DNA from: Paulinella micropora | Lineage: Eukaryota > Cercozoa > Imbricatea > Euglyphida | DNA length: 43,780 bases | Reading direction: 5' to 3' | Assembly (NCBI GenBank): GCA_009731375.1 | Contig: BJOX01000322.1 | Span: forward strand, 532,068-575,847 | Part shown: positions 1 to 20,552 of the stretch, one piece after another | Layout: each line of letters begins with the position of its first letter | How positions within the stretch are numbered: the first letter of the stretch is position 1 | Translations under genes and position numbers: made by a program | Notes under the pieces: model-generated | Database searches by the model: none | What the model saw: the letters and a program-made list of their open reading frames with translations, nothing else | What the model was told of the DNA's origin: nothing

Positions 1-81
1 TTGGGCTGGAACTCTGTTTAGCAAGTGTGACTAGGTTTTTTCATCGGGATTTCCCTCAAATATGTCACAGTCAACTGTCCA

Positions 82-85
<4 letters not shown>

Positions 86-135
<50 letters not shown>
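86..135. repeat. (TAA)n microsatellite
   Basis: About 17 uninterrupted TAA/ATA units, just left of the first palindrome field. No coding signal. Confidence 0.95.
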
Positions 136-138
<3 letters not shown>

Positions 139-167
139 GATAACAATAAAATTTGTGGCTGAATGCT

Positions 168-433
168 AGTGATGATCACTAATATACTAGTGATGGTCAC
201 TGCTGCAATAGTGATGATCACTACAATATTAGTGTTCATCACTAACGGATAAGTGATGATCACTTAGATGTTAGTGATGGTCACTTATAGATGTCAGTGA
301 TGGTCACTTAGACATTAGTGATGGTCACTAATATATTAGTGATGGTCACTGCTATAACAGTGATGATCACTAAAATGTTAGTGTTCATCACTAACGGATA
401 CTTGATGGTTACTAAATATTAATGACGATCAGT
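168..433. repeat. Palindrome array, block 1 (13-bp AGTG-N5-CACT core, 21-bp period)
   Basis: Eleven clear copies of a 13-bp imperfect palindrome of the form AGTGATGATCACT start at 168, 189, 210, 231, 252, 273, 296, 317, 338, 359 and 380, with two degenerate copies near 401 and 421. Spacing is exactly 21 bp except one step of 23. The 8-bp spacers differ freely (for example aatatact, gctgcaat, acaatatt) while the AGTG and CACT arms are kept. The centre varies between GAT, GGT, TCA and similar. This is not an ordinary minisatellite, in which the whole unit would be homogenised. Function is unknown; a dimeric protein-binding site array or the subterminal repeats of a DNA transposon are both possible. 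Confidence 0.9.
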
Positions 434-434
434 A

Positions 435-460
435 AGATATCTCTCTCTCTCATATCTCTC

Positions 461-494
<34 letters not shown>

Positions 495-495
495 C
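435..495. repeat. (TC)n/(TCTG)n microsatellite
   Basis: CT-rich simple repeat with a run of CTGT units, at the right edge of palindrome block 1. Confidence 0.9.
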
Positions 496-734
496 TTTTG
501 CGTTATTTTCCAAATTAGGAAAACTCGCATCTCACGCCGCTAGAAATTGAGGGAATATTATATGGTAAGCATTTGGAAAGCATCGAGCAATCTTTCAGAG
601 AGTGACTAGAACAGTGGGCATTGAAGCAAAACATTGAGTGACAGGTGCCACATCTTATCAGCCTGTATGTGCTTTACAAAATGCTTGCTGTGCTGCTAGT
701 GCAGAAGTACACCTTGCAGTCTGTACGGGGAGTC

Positions 735-917
735 CACTAATTACTGTGTAGTGGCTGTCACTACATGGTTAGTGATGACCACTACATTTTTAGTGACTTC
801 CCGATAGCCGAAAGCAAAAAAACCTAAGGTTTTTTGCTTTCGGCTATCAGTAAGTCACTAAAAATGTAGTGATCATCACTAATCATGTAGTGATAGCCAC
901 TACACAGTAATTAGTGA
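735..917. repeat. Long foldback (inverted repeat, about 90-bp arms)
   Basis: The sequence from about 735 to 825 is the near-perfect reverse complement of about 826 to 917. The centre is CCTAAGG flanked by A7 and T6, with GCCGAAAGC on the left pairing GCTTTCGGC on the right. Differences are limited to one A/T run length and a few mismatches. The arms carry the same 13-bp palindromes (cores at 750, 771, 868 and 889, 21 bp apart). It could be a foldback/MITE-like element or a junction of two oppositely oriented arrays. No ORF lies inside it. Confidence 0.9.
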
Positions 918-930
918 TCAAAGAAACCTG

Positions 931-1448
931 TCAACCTGTCCTGGCGATCACTTCTGCCCGCTTTTCACTTGGCTTACCGCTTCGTTTCCTTCCTGTTACA
1001 ATTGTTGCTACATTCTCTTTCTCACTTACTCGGTCAACGTACATATAACTAGGTTTTTTAGTATAATCACTCTTCGGGTGCTTGGCACGTTGCGTTGCGA
1101 CCGTCTGCATTCTTTCCTTTGGATTACTGACTTTGCATGGCCTTGCCGTTGCAGATGCTGCCAGTACAAAGTCTTGAAGCTGTTGCTTGGTCATTTTCAA
1201 ATATTGTGGCTTCGTGTGTGTATCCCAGCCAGGCCAACCATAAACCACTTCCACATAAACCGTTATCCCTAGCTTTTTTGTCAAAGGGCCAAACACCCTT
1301 CAGTTTTTGCCCGTTCTGCATCGGCCACCTGCTGTACTGGTACATTTGGACTATCACATGATCTTCACCGAGGAATTCATTTTCAAAGCCAAAAGCACAC
1401 AGTCCTGGATCCCCGTATTCGAACTCGCCGCCTGCTGCCAGTACGACG
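931..1448 (-). pseudogene. Unrecognised broken coding segment between the palindrome arrays
   Basis: The minus strand reads as protein-like sequence in two abutting frames. The upstream part (about 1448 to 1275) contains FEYGDPGLCAFGFENEF and MYQYSRWPMQNGQKLKGVW. The downstream part (about 1290 to 931) contains ITVYVEVVYGWPGWDTHTKP and a Lys/Arg-rich tail. The frames meet at an A6 run (GACAAAAAAGCTAGG), where one extra base must be skipped, so this is either a +1 frameshift site, an indel or a decayed gene. Composition differs sharply from the AGTG arrays on both sides. I do not recognise the family. A gene carried by the element that owns the arrays, or an isolated host exon, are the main alternatives. 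No convincing start codon or splice sites were fixed. Confidence 0.4.
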
Positions 1449-1467
1449 ATATGCAGCTCCCAAGAGT

Positions 1468-2535
1468 AGTGACGGGCACTAAAGGTGTTTAGTAGTTATC
1501 ACTAACAACAGTTAGTGACGGGCACTACATATTTAGTGATCATCACTAATAACAGTTAGTGCTCATCACTACATCCGGTTAGTGATGAGCACTACGTTTG
1601 TGTAGTGATCATCACTAACATGATGTAGCGATGAGCACTACACCAGTGATAGTAGTGATGAGCACTACATTTGTAGTGATCATCACTAACAGGATGCAGT
1701 GATGAGCACTACGATGGTGTAGTGACCATCACTGCCTTTTGTTAGTGACGATCACTACACCACTGTAGTGCTCATCACTACCTATCATTACTTGGTTAGT
1801 GATGAGCACTACGAAAATGTAGTGATCATCACTACCAACTTTTTTGTTTGAACTAATTTGTTTAGTGATCGGCACTATCTTTTCTAGTGATCGGCACTAC
1901 GTTTCGTCGATTTATTAAAGATTTGCTTCCTCAGTACCATTCAGTGACGAGCAAGTGATGGGCACTCATGTTGTAGTGATGGGCACTCATATTGTAGTGA
2001 CGATCACTACAGACACCGGCAAGATACATTAAAAAACTGTTGCTAGTGACCGTCACTAATTTGTTAGTGATCATCACTAGATTTTTACTGATGCATAATT
2101 CCAAAAATTGTAGTGATTCTAGTGATCATCATTACATTTTTTTAGTGACCATCACTAATTTTTTTTTAGTTTTCAAAAGTCGAGTTCTAGCAGTGCTTGC
2201 TAGTGACAGTCACTAAATATGTAGTGATGGACACTCACTGTTTAGTGATCATCACTAAAATCACTAACTGTTGCGTAACGGTCGACGTTTAAAACCGGAA
2301 ACACTTCCGTTTTCAGGTAGTGCTCATCACTACCTTGGTAAGTGATGAGGGAGAATCTAGGGTCAAGCGTAGTGATGGCATTGAAATCACTACATTCAGG
2401 ATACCGGAGGCCGTAGTGATGATCACTAACACAATTTTTGTCTTATTTTAAGTGATCCAGCACTAACTTTTTTAGTGATGCATCACTAAAAAAGTTTAGT
2501 GCTCATCACTAAAAAAAGTTGGTGATGGTATTCCG
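1468..2535. repeat. Palindrome array, block 2 (about 33 copies, 21/23-bp spacing)
   Basis: Dense field of AGTG-N5-CACT cores, for example starting at 1468, 1491, 1514, 1535, 1558, 1581, 1604, 1627, 1675, 1698, 1721, 1744, 1767, 1821, 1975, 1996, 2045, 2066, 2202, 2223 and 2244. In the left half the step is mostly 23 bp (10-bp spacer); further right it is mostly 21. Core variants include AGTGATGAGCACT, AGTGACGGGCACT, AGTGATCGGCACT and AGTGATCATCACT. Spacers are unrelated to one another. The array thins out and becomes AT-rich after 2250 and ends near 2535. Confidence 0.9.
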
Positions 2536-2850
2536 TACTTGTAGTGAAGAAAAAGTTCTTGCATTTATGTGCAAAAGAAGAAACAAGAAAAGAAGGCAGG
2601 AAGTAGTGCTAGAGGCAGGACTAGTAAGAGAAGGTGAGGAAGAGGGAGAGGCAGACCCGTTATGCTGATTGATGGGGTGCTCTTTTCTCTCTTCTCCCTT
2701 CGTTTCCTCTTTTTCTTCTGCGCATACATGTTCTCGCGTGGTCCCTTTTTGCTGTGGTGCACGAGTTGAGTTTTTCGTTTTGTTTGCGCATATTTCTGTC
2801 CTTGTCGTACTTTTGCAGCCTCAATAACCCTTTCAGCATCACTCAGCCTC
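2536..2850. other. Intergenic DNA, no supported gene
   Basis: Purine-rich left part, then mixed sequence. Short open frames exist on the minus strand, but none shows family motifs or convincing splice signals. Confidence 0.5.
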
Positions 2851-2854
2851 AGCA

Positions 2855-3040
2855 GTCTCTCTCTCTCTCTCCCTATCTATCTATCTATCTATCTATCTCT
2901 CTCTCTCTGTGATAATATGTAGATATATGTATATATATACATGTATAAAAATATATATGTATATTATATATTATATATATATAGATATAATATATATATG
3001 TATATGTATATGTACATAATATATGTATGTATATATATAA

Positions 3041-3103
<63 letters not shown>

Positions 3104-3240
3104 ATGTGTGTGTATCATTCATCTATATATCTGTTATCAATCTATCTATCTATGTCCTCTCTCTTTGACACCACGAACACGCACCCACGCACACACACAT
3201 ACACACACACACACACACTGTGTTTGTCATTCGTGTGTTC
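2855..3240. repeat. Compound microsatellites
   Basis: Successive (TC)n, (TATC)n, (TA)n-rich, (TC)n, (TA)n, (TG)n, (ATCT)n and (CA)n tracts. These probably lie in an intron upstream of the acidic exon at 3249. Confidence 0.9.
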
Positions 3241-3248
3241 GTTCGTAG

Positions 3249-3362
3249 ACCTTTCGCGCGACTCAGAGTCCAGCGACTCCAGCAGTGAAAAAGATTCTTC
3301 AGAGTCCAGCGGCTCTAGCAGTGAAGAAGATTCCTCTTCTGCTTCTTCCAATTTCGAGTTAG
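3249..3362 (+). CDS. Acidic Ser/Asp/Glu-rich exon of a host gene
   Basis: Bounded by a 3' splice site (TTCGTAG) and a strong 5' splice site (TTAG then GTGAGT). The reading frame encodes SRDSESSDSSSEKDSSES followed by similar acidic serine clusters and ends SSNFEL. Such stretches are typical CK2-type phosphorylated linkers in nuclear proteins, but this gives no specific function. The exon ends one base into a codon, which fits exactly with the exon starting at 3626. No start codon was identified upstream because the left flank is microsatellite. The gene appears to be interrupted downstream by retroelement sequence. Confidence 0.55.
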   Translation, partial: TFRATQSPATPAVKKILQSPAALAVKKIPLLLLPISS

Positions 3363-3419
3363 GTGAGTACAGCAGTGCTTTTCGATTAGTGGTAGGTCAA
3401 GTCGCTATACATCAGATTA

Positions 3420-3590
3420 TTATTATCATTTCTTCTTCTTCTTTTTCTTCTTCTTCTTCTTCTTCTTCTTCTTCTTCTTCTTCTTCTTCTTCTGCTTCTG
3501 CTTCTTCTTCTTCTTCTTCTTCTTCTTCTTCTTCTGCTTCTGCTTCTGCTTCTTCTTCTTCTTCTTCTTCTTCTTCTTTACCGCCTCTTC
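3420..3590. repeat. (TTC)n microsatellite with TGC interruptions
   Basis: Long TTC/TGC trinucleotide tract inside the intron between the exons at 3249-3362 and 3626. It serves as a very long polypyrimidine tract before the next acceptor. Confidence 0.95.
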
Positions 3591-3625
3591 TTCCTCCTCC
3601 TGCTCCTCCGTCTGCTTCATTACAG

Positions 3626-3686
3626 TGGAAAGATTGGCTAAATTTGGGCCTGCCGCAGCAGGAGCAGCAGCAGCATCAGCATCGTC

Positions 3687-3733
<47 letters not shown>

Positions 3734-3735
3734 AA
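3626..3735 (+). CDS. Second exon of the acidic host gene, running into (CAA)n
   Basis: Starts after a TTCATTACAG acceptor. Joined in phase to the exon ending at 3362 it reads ...NFEL-VERLAKFGPAAAGAAAA and then Ser/Thr encoded by CAGCAT and (ACA)n. The Ala and poly-Thr run comes from CAG/CAA-type repeats. The frame is lost at about 3740, where the gypsy-derived fragment begins, so this copy of the gene seems truncated or its next intron starts there. The joined frame is seen directly; the gene's identity is unknown. Confidence 0.45.
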
Positions 3736-3739
3736 CTCA

Positions 3740-5674
3740 GTGGTCGCTGACAAGGAAGTTCTACTGGGGAAGTATGAGTAAGGATGTGGAACGATTCATC
3801 AACGGTTGCGCGCCGTGCCAGAGAGCAAAGACGCCATATGACGCAACCAAGGGTTTACTCGGACAGTACGAGGTCACGAGCGACATTTTGTGAGACGATC
3901 CACATCGATTATGTGGGCCCTCTACCAGAAGCGGGCGATGGGGGGTTCAAGTACATACTTACGGCCATTGACAGGGCGTTGAATAACGTGATCACGGTTC
4001 CCACTAAGGACGAGACTAAGGAAACGACCGCTAAGGCTCTGATTGATCACGTTTTCTGCAGGATCGGAGTTCCAAGGAAGATCATATCAGACAGAGGGAG
4101 TTCGTTCATCAACTGGCTCTCGAACGAACTCAGTGCATATTTTGGGTTTCAGTGGAACTACGTTACTGCATACAATCCAATGGCAAACGGGAAAATCGAG
4201 CGGATGCACAAGACGATGAAGGCGTCCTTGAAAATCTATTGTCAGAACAACCAGAAGATATGGCCGGAGACGGTGCTCCTCGTCTTTAGGGGGAAGCGTT
4301 CGGCTTTGCCCGAATCAACTGGTACATGGAAGGGTGTTGAACATACCTACGGATCGATTCAAGGACACGGCTTTATACGACCCGACGGAATTGATGGCAT
4401 GCCGCCTGCGGGCAATACGGAGCACATCGTTCGGAAGCAGCGCGAGGCTGCTATGAGGCGGACGGACGACAATGGGCAGCAAAAGTTCCGACATGTGGAA
4501 TTCAACGCGGGAGACACGGTCTTGTTATACGTCCCGAGCATCCCGGTGGGTGTGTCGGCGAAGTTGTACGAAAAGTGGCAGGGGCCGTATCAGGTGGTGC
4601 AGCAAACTGCGGCATACAACTACAAAATCTGCCATCAGCGAACGGCAAAAGAGCAGATCGTGCATATACGGCGGCTGGTCAAGTTCTCCCCGTTTCTATT
4701 GGATTATGAGACGGACGCGCAGGCACTGGCGCGCACGACGGATGACTGGGGTAACCCGGCACCTTTGCTGACTCGTTCGCAGCGGGCGGAGGATCTGGCG
4801 AGGTTGAGGGACCAGCTCCTGTACAAACCGGAAGAGGAGGAGAAACAAAGATTGCGGGTTGCAATTACGGAGCTGGAAAAGGGTTCTCACGAAAGAGAAT
4901 CCAGGAGACAGCGCCAGGAAGGCGAGGGCGCCAACGGCAAGGAGGAAATTAAGGAGCGGAAGGAGGAGCCGGAGGGCTCGGAGAGTGCTACGACAGGAAA
5001 CAAAGGAGGAGGGGAGGGAGGAGAAGGAGAAGCAGCGGGCACAGACGGCCCGTCCGACACCACCAGAGGGAGGGGACGGAGGTGGATCGCGTCCGCAGTC
5101 AGACAAGTGGTTGGACGACCCGACCAAGATAGATAAAATCTGCTGGAGAGTCGGCAAGTATTACTTGATGCGACCGGCGGACAGAGAGGTCTCGGATGAT
5201 ACGTTGGACGACTTCTACGTTATGCGGATATTGAGGGTCGGAGGACGTACGAGGTCCAAGGCGGCGGCAGGCATTGCCCCAGTAATGCAGTTCTGGAGGA
5301 GCGATGATGGGACTAACATGGAGAAGGACCGTCGTTTCAGTCCAAGTTTTCTGGAGAACTGGGGGCAGAAACGGGAAACTTGGGATGTCAGCATCCAGTT
5401 GGATGACAAGGACCACACGCCCTATACGGTGCAATCACGACCTAGGGAGGTTCTGGACATACCTTTTGACCTCACGGACGAGCGGCAAATCCCCACGTTC
5501 ATCTGGGATGAGGTGGAGGAGAGAGGCTGGCCCTTTGAGATTATCGGGGCACACCGGCACAGGTGGGATCGAGGGGAAGGAAGCGTCCCTCGGGGCCGGA
5601 GCGGAGGACGACGAGAGGAAGGAGGTGAGAGAGGGAGAGAAAGAAAGGAAGAGAAAGAGACGAGAAGTGAGTGA
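3740..5674 (+). pseudogene. 5'-truncated Ty3/gypsy-type pol fragment (integrase to C-terminal domain)
   Basis: Starts inside the integrase zinc-binding domain (the C-x2-C part CAPCQ is present; the upstream histidines, RNase H and RT are missing). It continues through the DDE core: Asp in HIDYVGP, Asp in SDRGSSF, Glu in GKIERMH. It then has the GDTVLLY/KWQGPYQV C-terminal IN region, a Lys/Glu/Arg linker, and a distal domain (CWRVGKYYLMRPADREVSDD) matching the end of the complete element at 33000-33500. It is broken: the frame shifts near 3880, a segment is lost and the frame shifts twice between about 4270 and 4420, and it shifts again near 5090. It is clearly diverged from the full element, so it is a different, older family. 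It sits directly against the exon at 3626. Confidence 0.88.
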
Positions 5675-6645
<971 letters not shown>

Positions 6646-6817
6646 NNNNNNNNNNNNNNNNNNNNNNNNNNNNNNNNNNNNNNNNNNNNNNNNNNNNNNN
6701 NNNNNNNNNNNNNNNNNNNNNNNNNNNNNNNNNNNNNNNNNNNNNNNNNNNNNNNNNNNNNNNNNNNNNNNNNNNNNNNNNNNNNNNNNNNNNNNNNNNN
6801 NNNNNNNNNNNNNNNNN
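6646..6817. other. Assembly gap
   Basis: 172 N next to the (AT)n tract. Confidence 1.
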
Positions 6818-7088
6818 GGGACGATACGGGACAACAACGGGACGACCTGAGGACAGGGGGGCAAGGGGGGGTAACAAATGGGGGAATGGGATGGATAGAT
6901 GGGTAGGGCTATAAGTGGTACTCGGGGTCGTTTCAAGCATGGAGTGATAGCGCCGGGGGGACGGCGATGGGGGGTATCCGAGGCTTGGCGGGGGGCCTTC
7001 CCTCAACGACGTCTTAAGCCACTCCTGGGCTACACGCCGGGACTACAGCGTCACCTGGGACCTTAATTTGGTAAAAGGTTTTTCGGTT

Positions 7089-7278
7089 CGTGGCAATTTT
7101 CGACGTACGAGTGGAAGTGGATGGATTGATCAAATTCCCACTAGTTTCGTGGGAATTTTCGACGTACGAGTGGAAGTGAAAGGATTAATCAAATTCTTAC
7201 TAGTTTCGTGGCAATTTTCGACGTTCGAGTGGAAGTGGATGGATTGATCAAATTCCCACTAGTTACATGGCAATTTTC
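7089..7278. repeat. 59-bp tandem repeat, about 3.2 copies
   Basis: Units start at 7089, 7148 and 7207 (exact 59-bp period), each beginning CGTGGSAATTTTCGACGT and ending CCCACTAGTT or close to it. A fourth partial unit decays after 7266. Only a few substitutions separate the units. Confidence 0.92.
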
Positions 7279-9000
7279 ATGGATTCGGATTTTACACAAG
7301 AAGGCTTATGCAAAATCATGTAGCGGAAGATATGGGACGATACATTTTACGTGAGGTGGAACTTTTCTTTTCGCGCAATGGAAGCGCATCGGATTTCGAA
7401 TCTGGTGGATAATACGGAACCGATGGGCTTAAATCGGACAAACATGATTTCATCAATAACTATCCGGAGGGTAGTATAGACTCACACTAGGTGGGAGGGA
7501 CGATGAGTGAATTTAGGATAATACGAGGTGTGCAATTTATCCGAGGGGAAGTGTCCAGTCACAGACCATCTCTCAAGATAATTTTCACATTTTATCCCGG
7601 TTTGGTTCGGCTGGTCTTAACTCGACTTCTCGCGCACCCTGACGAGGGCACGCTCAGGGGGGAGAGGGGATTGTGCCGGCACATCCGGTATATCATGGCA
7701 TTACTCTATGTTCCGGTCTGTCGGTTTACCTTGGCTTGGAGAGTACGGAGTCCCTTCTACGTTAGGTATTCCTCATTCTACAAGTCGTTAGACAGTTATT
7801 ATATTATTAAATATTGGGTCTCGGTAACACAACTCTGTTTGTGTAGTTTTCTCTTGAATGGAAAAAAATTCGAATTGCGAGTTTGTATACAACTCTTCAA
7901 GTAGGCAGATACAACGAATTCTTAATAAGAACACTATGGCTGCTTTGAGTACTCAGTGACTGCTGAGTGAGCAGGTGAAATACAATAAATAGTAGAGAGG
8001 TCACTTCGTTTATTTACATAATTTCGAACTCATTGCAGGCTTGGGTGCAACGTACGATCGAGTGTTGAACGTAAATTGTGAGGTCTCCCGTGGCTCAGGC
8101 TCAAACTGATAGTGTCGCGAGTCTTCCAGTAAACAGTCATAAACGGATAGTTATCTGGTTGTTAGACTTGAAAATTCCCTAAATTGATCAAGTTTAGGAA
8201 GCCTCAAGGCGAAAATGACTGGCAACGGAACACAAGTTAGATATTGTGTTTTTTCCATACTTGTTCACAAATTAACCGTAAAACGTGTTTTCACGGGGAA
8301 TTCGGGGGAAAAGGTAATACGAACAGGAAAAATGGCAATAGCTAAAGAAGTTTGAACTGATCGTTTGAAATCATTTCTGAACAAAATCGAAAACTAGTTA
8401 GTGAAGTCGAAAAGTCGTGCAGAGGAGAATCTAATGAACCGGTCAAAAAGAGTGTCTTATCAACGGTAAAGGTTTTGGCCGGTCGTTAAGGTGCTCAGTC
8501 TGATAAACGATAAAATTAATATTATCCTGCGTAAAAAGTAGTACAGGTTATATACTTGTCTTAATATTATCGTTTTCAACCTGCTCAAAGTATATGTATT
8601 GTAGAAACCGGTATAACCATATCTTGACTAGATATTATATAGCTCATCTAAACATCACTGTGTGTAGGGGTATAAGAAAAGGTCGCATATTTACCTATCT
8701 GCGCCTACATCAGAATAAAAATTAGGCAATCAAAGTCTTTTCGAATCTTGGTTTTCCCGCTTGCCTCTGAGTCAGCTCACTGTATTACATTTCATAATCA
8801 CTCGACTCGCAGGCTTGAGCCGGCCCCGGATATCAGAATATTTAAGTAAGAAAGAAAAGTTTCAGTAATAGGAGAAAAAATAATAAAAGAAGCTTAACGA
8901 TAGATCAGTTTGAGAGGAAAAAAGACTCAGTAGAAAAGGTTAGGAATCTGTGTGGCTTGATCATACTGATCAAGCAAAGGAGAGAGTTTTGAGAAGAGAA
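7279..9000. other. Intergenic region, no gene seen
   Basis: Unique, moderately AT-rich sequence. The longest open frame (plus strand, 7491-7904) has no recognisable motif and atypical composition, so I do not call it. The right end is the 3' flank of the minus-strand chaperone gene, whose stop codon is at 9014-9016. Confidence 0.5.
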
Positions 9001-9013
9001 ACTGCATGCAGGG

Positions 9014-18415
<9,402 letters not shown>

Positions 18416-18558
18416 AGGCAAGAGATCGCGACAGGACCGAAAGCAAGCAAGCAAAAAGTCAAGTGGAGGGATGTTTTGTCTGACCAGCTGGAACATAGTC
18501 GTCCCATGGTGTGAGTGGAGCCAGCCCTTGCTTGCTGCGGTGCACACGAGTTGTTAAT

Positions 18559-18645
18559 CGTGGTATGGGAATAAATATGCACATGCAATACATACAGTAC
18601 AGTCGTGGTATGGGAATAATATGCACATGCAATACATACAGTGCA
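18559..18645. repeat. 45-bp tandem duplication
   Basis: The unit starting CGTGGTATGGGAATAA occurs at 18559 and again at 18604 with one base deleted, just before the CATA array. Confidence 0.92.
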
Positions 18646-18647
18646 TA

Positions 18648-18839
18648 CACATACATACACATGCATACATGCATGCATACATACATACATACATACATAC
18701 ACACACACATGCATACATACATACCTGCATGCATGCATGCATGCATGCATGCACGCATACATACATACATACATGCATGCATGCATGCATGCATGCATGA
18801 ATGGAATGCATGCATGCATACGTACATACATACAAACAA

Positions 18840-18874
<35 letters not shown>

Positions 18875-19322
18875 CATAAACATGCATACATACATGCATA
18901 TGTACATATGTACATACATGCATACATACATACATATACATACATACATTACATTACATACATACATGACATAAATTACATACATACATTACATACATAC
19001 ATTACATACATACATACATTACATACATACATTACATACATTACATACATACATACACACATACATACACACATACATACACACATACATACATACATAT
19101 ATACATACATACATATATACACACATACATACATACATACATACATACATACACACATGTATGTATGTATGTATGTATGTACGTATGCATGCATGCATGC
19201 ATGCATGTATGTATGTATGTATGTATGTACATATGTATGTACATATATTGTACGTATGTATGTATGTACATATGTAAGTACATATGTATGTACATGTATG
19301 TATGTATGTATGTATGTATACA
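18648..19322. repeat. (CATA/CATG)n followed by complementary (TATG)n
   Basis: About 500 bp of CATA, CATG, CACA and ATTA variants, then about 165 bp of TATG, CATG and TACG units from 19158. The two halves are complementary, making a large imperfect inverted repeat. Confidence 0.97.
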
Positions 19323-19435
19323 TAAATACGTGCTTACAAAATGTGTGAAAACTTTATTTAAGGCATTTTGCGACCTTTCCGTCAGTACAGCAGCACCAAC
19401 AACCACTGCCATCTAAAAGAGCAGATCATGCAAGC

Positions 19436-19453
19436 GAGAGAGAGAGAGAGAGG

Positions 19454-19490
<37 letters not shown>

Positions 19491-19506
19491 AGGGAGGGAG
19501 GGAGAG

Positions 19507-19537
<31 letters not shown>

Positions 19538-20027
19538 GAGATACTAATTACATGAATACCGAGCCTCCTAATATCCGATTAATATCTTCTTTAATACGCT
19601 CGATTGAATAACTAGGTTTCCACCTTAGATAAAGGTATGACTTAATAGCTATACTTTTCACGTGGACGTTCCCTGAGTCCTATTGTAAAAGTTATCTCAA
19701 CAAAACGAAGAAGAAGAAGAAGAAGAAGAAGAAGAAGAAGAAGAAGAAGAAGAAGAAGAAGAAGAAGAAGAAGAAGAAGAAGAAGAAGAAGAAGAAGAAG
19801 AAGAAGAAGAAGAAGAAGAAGAAAAAGAAGAAAAAGATAAAGAAGATAAAGAAGAAGAAGAAGAAGAAGAAGAAGAAGAAGAAGAAGAAGAAGAAGAAGA
19901 AGAAGAAGAAGAAGAAGAAGAAGAAGAAGAAGAAGAAGAAGAAGAAGAAGAAGAAGAAGAAGAAGAAGAAGAAGAGGAAGANNNNNNNNNNNNNNNNNNN
20001 NNNNNNNNNNNNNNNNNNNNNNNNNNN

Positions 20028-20058
<31 letters not shown>

Positions 20059-20090
20059 GGAGGAGGAGGAGTAGAGAGAGATAGAGAGAT

Positions 20091-20100
<10 letters not shown>
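19436..20100. repeat. (GA)n, (GAA)n, gap, poly(G), (GGA)n
   Basis: GA/GGGA at 19436-19540, GAA at 19706-19981, gap 19982-20027, about 30 G, then GGA and GAGATA units. The 150 bp at 19545-19700 is unique and without a supported gene. Confidence 0.95.
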
Positions 20101-20127
<27 letters not shown>

Positions 20128-20380
20128 GAAGAGGGTGAGTACTAGGGTGATGTGTCTGTGTATGTATGTATGTATGTGTTCGTGTGTGTGTGTGCGTCTC
20201 TGTCTGAGTGAGCGAGAAAATATTATTTTTACACCAGTATATGTACGTATCTCTCCCACCAATCTCTCTCCCTCCTCAGACAAGATCTCAGACATACATC
20301 CCTCCTCCCTCCCTGTGCTATCTCATCTCTTCTCTTTTCTCTCCTGTTTTTATCACTCTCTGAGAGCACTTCTGAGGAGA

Positions 20381-20472
20381 GTTGAGAAATAATCGAATCA
20401 CAGACGCTCTCTGCCCTTTCTTTTCAGTTGAGAAATAATCGAATCACAGACGCTCTCTGCCCTTTCTTTTCA
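20381..20472. repeat. Perfect 46-bp tandem duplication containing a 3' splice-site motif
   Basis: Two identical units (20381-20426 and 20427-20472). Each begins GTTGAGAAATAATCG and ends CCCTTTCTTTTCA. The junction creates the acceptor-like CTTTCTTTTCAG/TTGAG. Confidence 0.95.
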
Positions 20473-20552
20473 CTCACACGCAAAGAACGGTATTTTTTGC
20501 CTCTCTTACCAGTTTAGTCTGTTGGCCGCGGCAGAACTAGCAGCTACAAACC

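Noticed and set aside
18-263. Minus-strand open frame with poly-Leu
   Set aside because: It is a translation of the (TAA)n repeat and palindrome array, with no motif.
160-2540. CRISPR-like array
   Set aside because: Units are 13-bp palindromes with 8-10-bp spacers in a eukaryotic context. Repeats and spacers are too short and there are no cas genes.
7491-7904. 137-codon plus-strand open frame
   Set aside because: No recognisable domain, atypical composition, no splice or start context.
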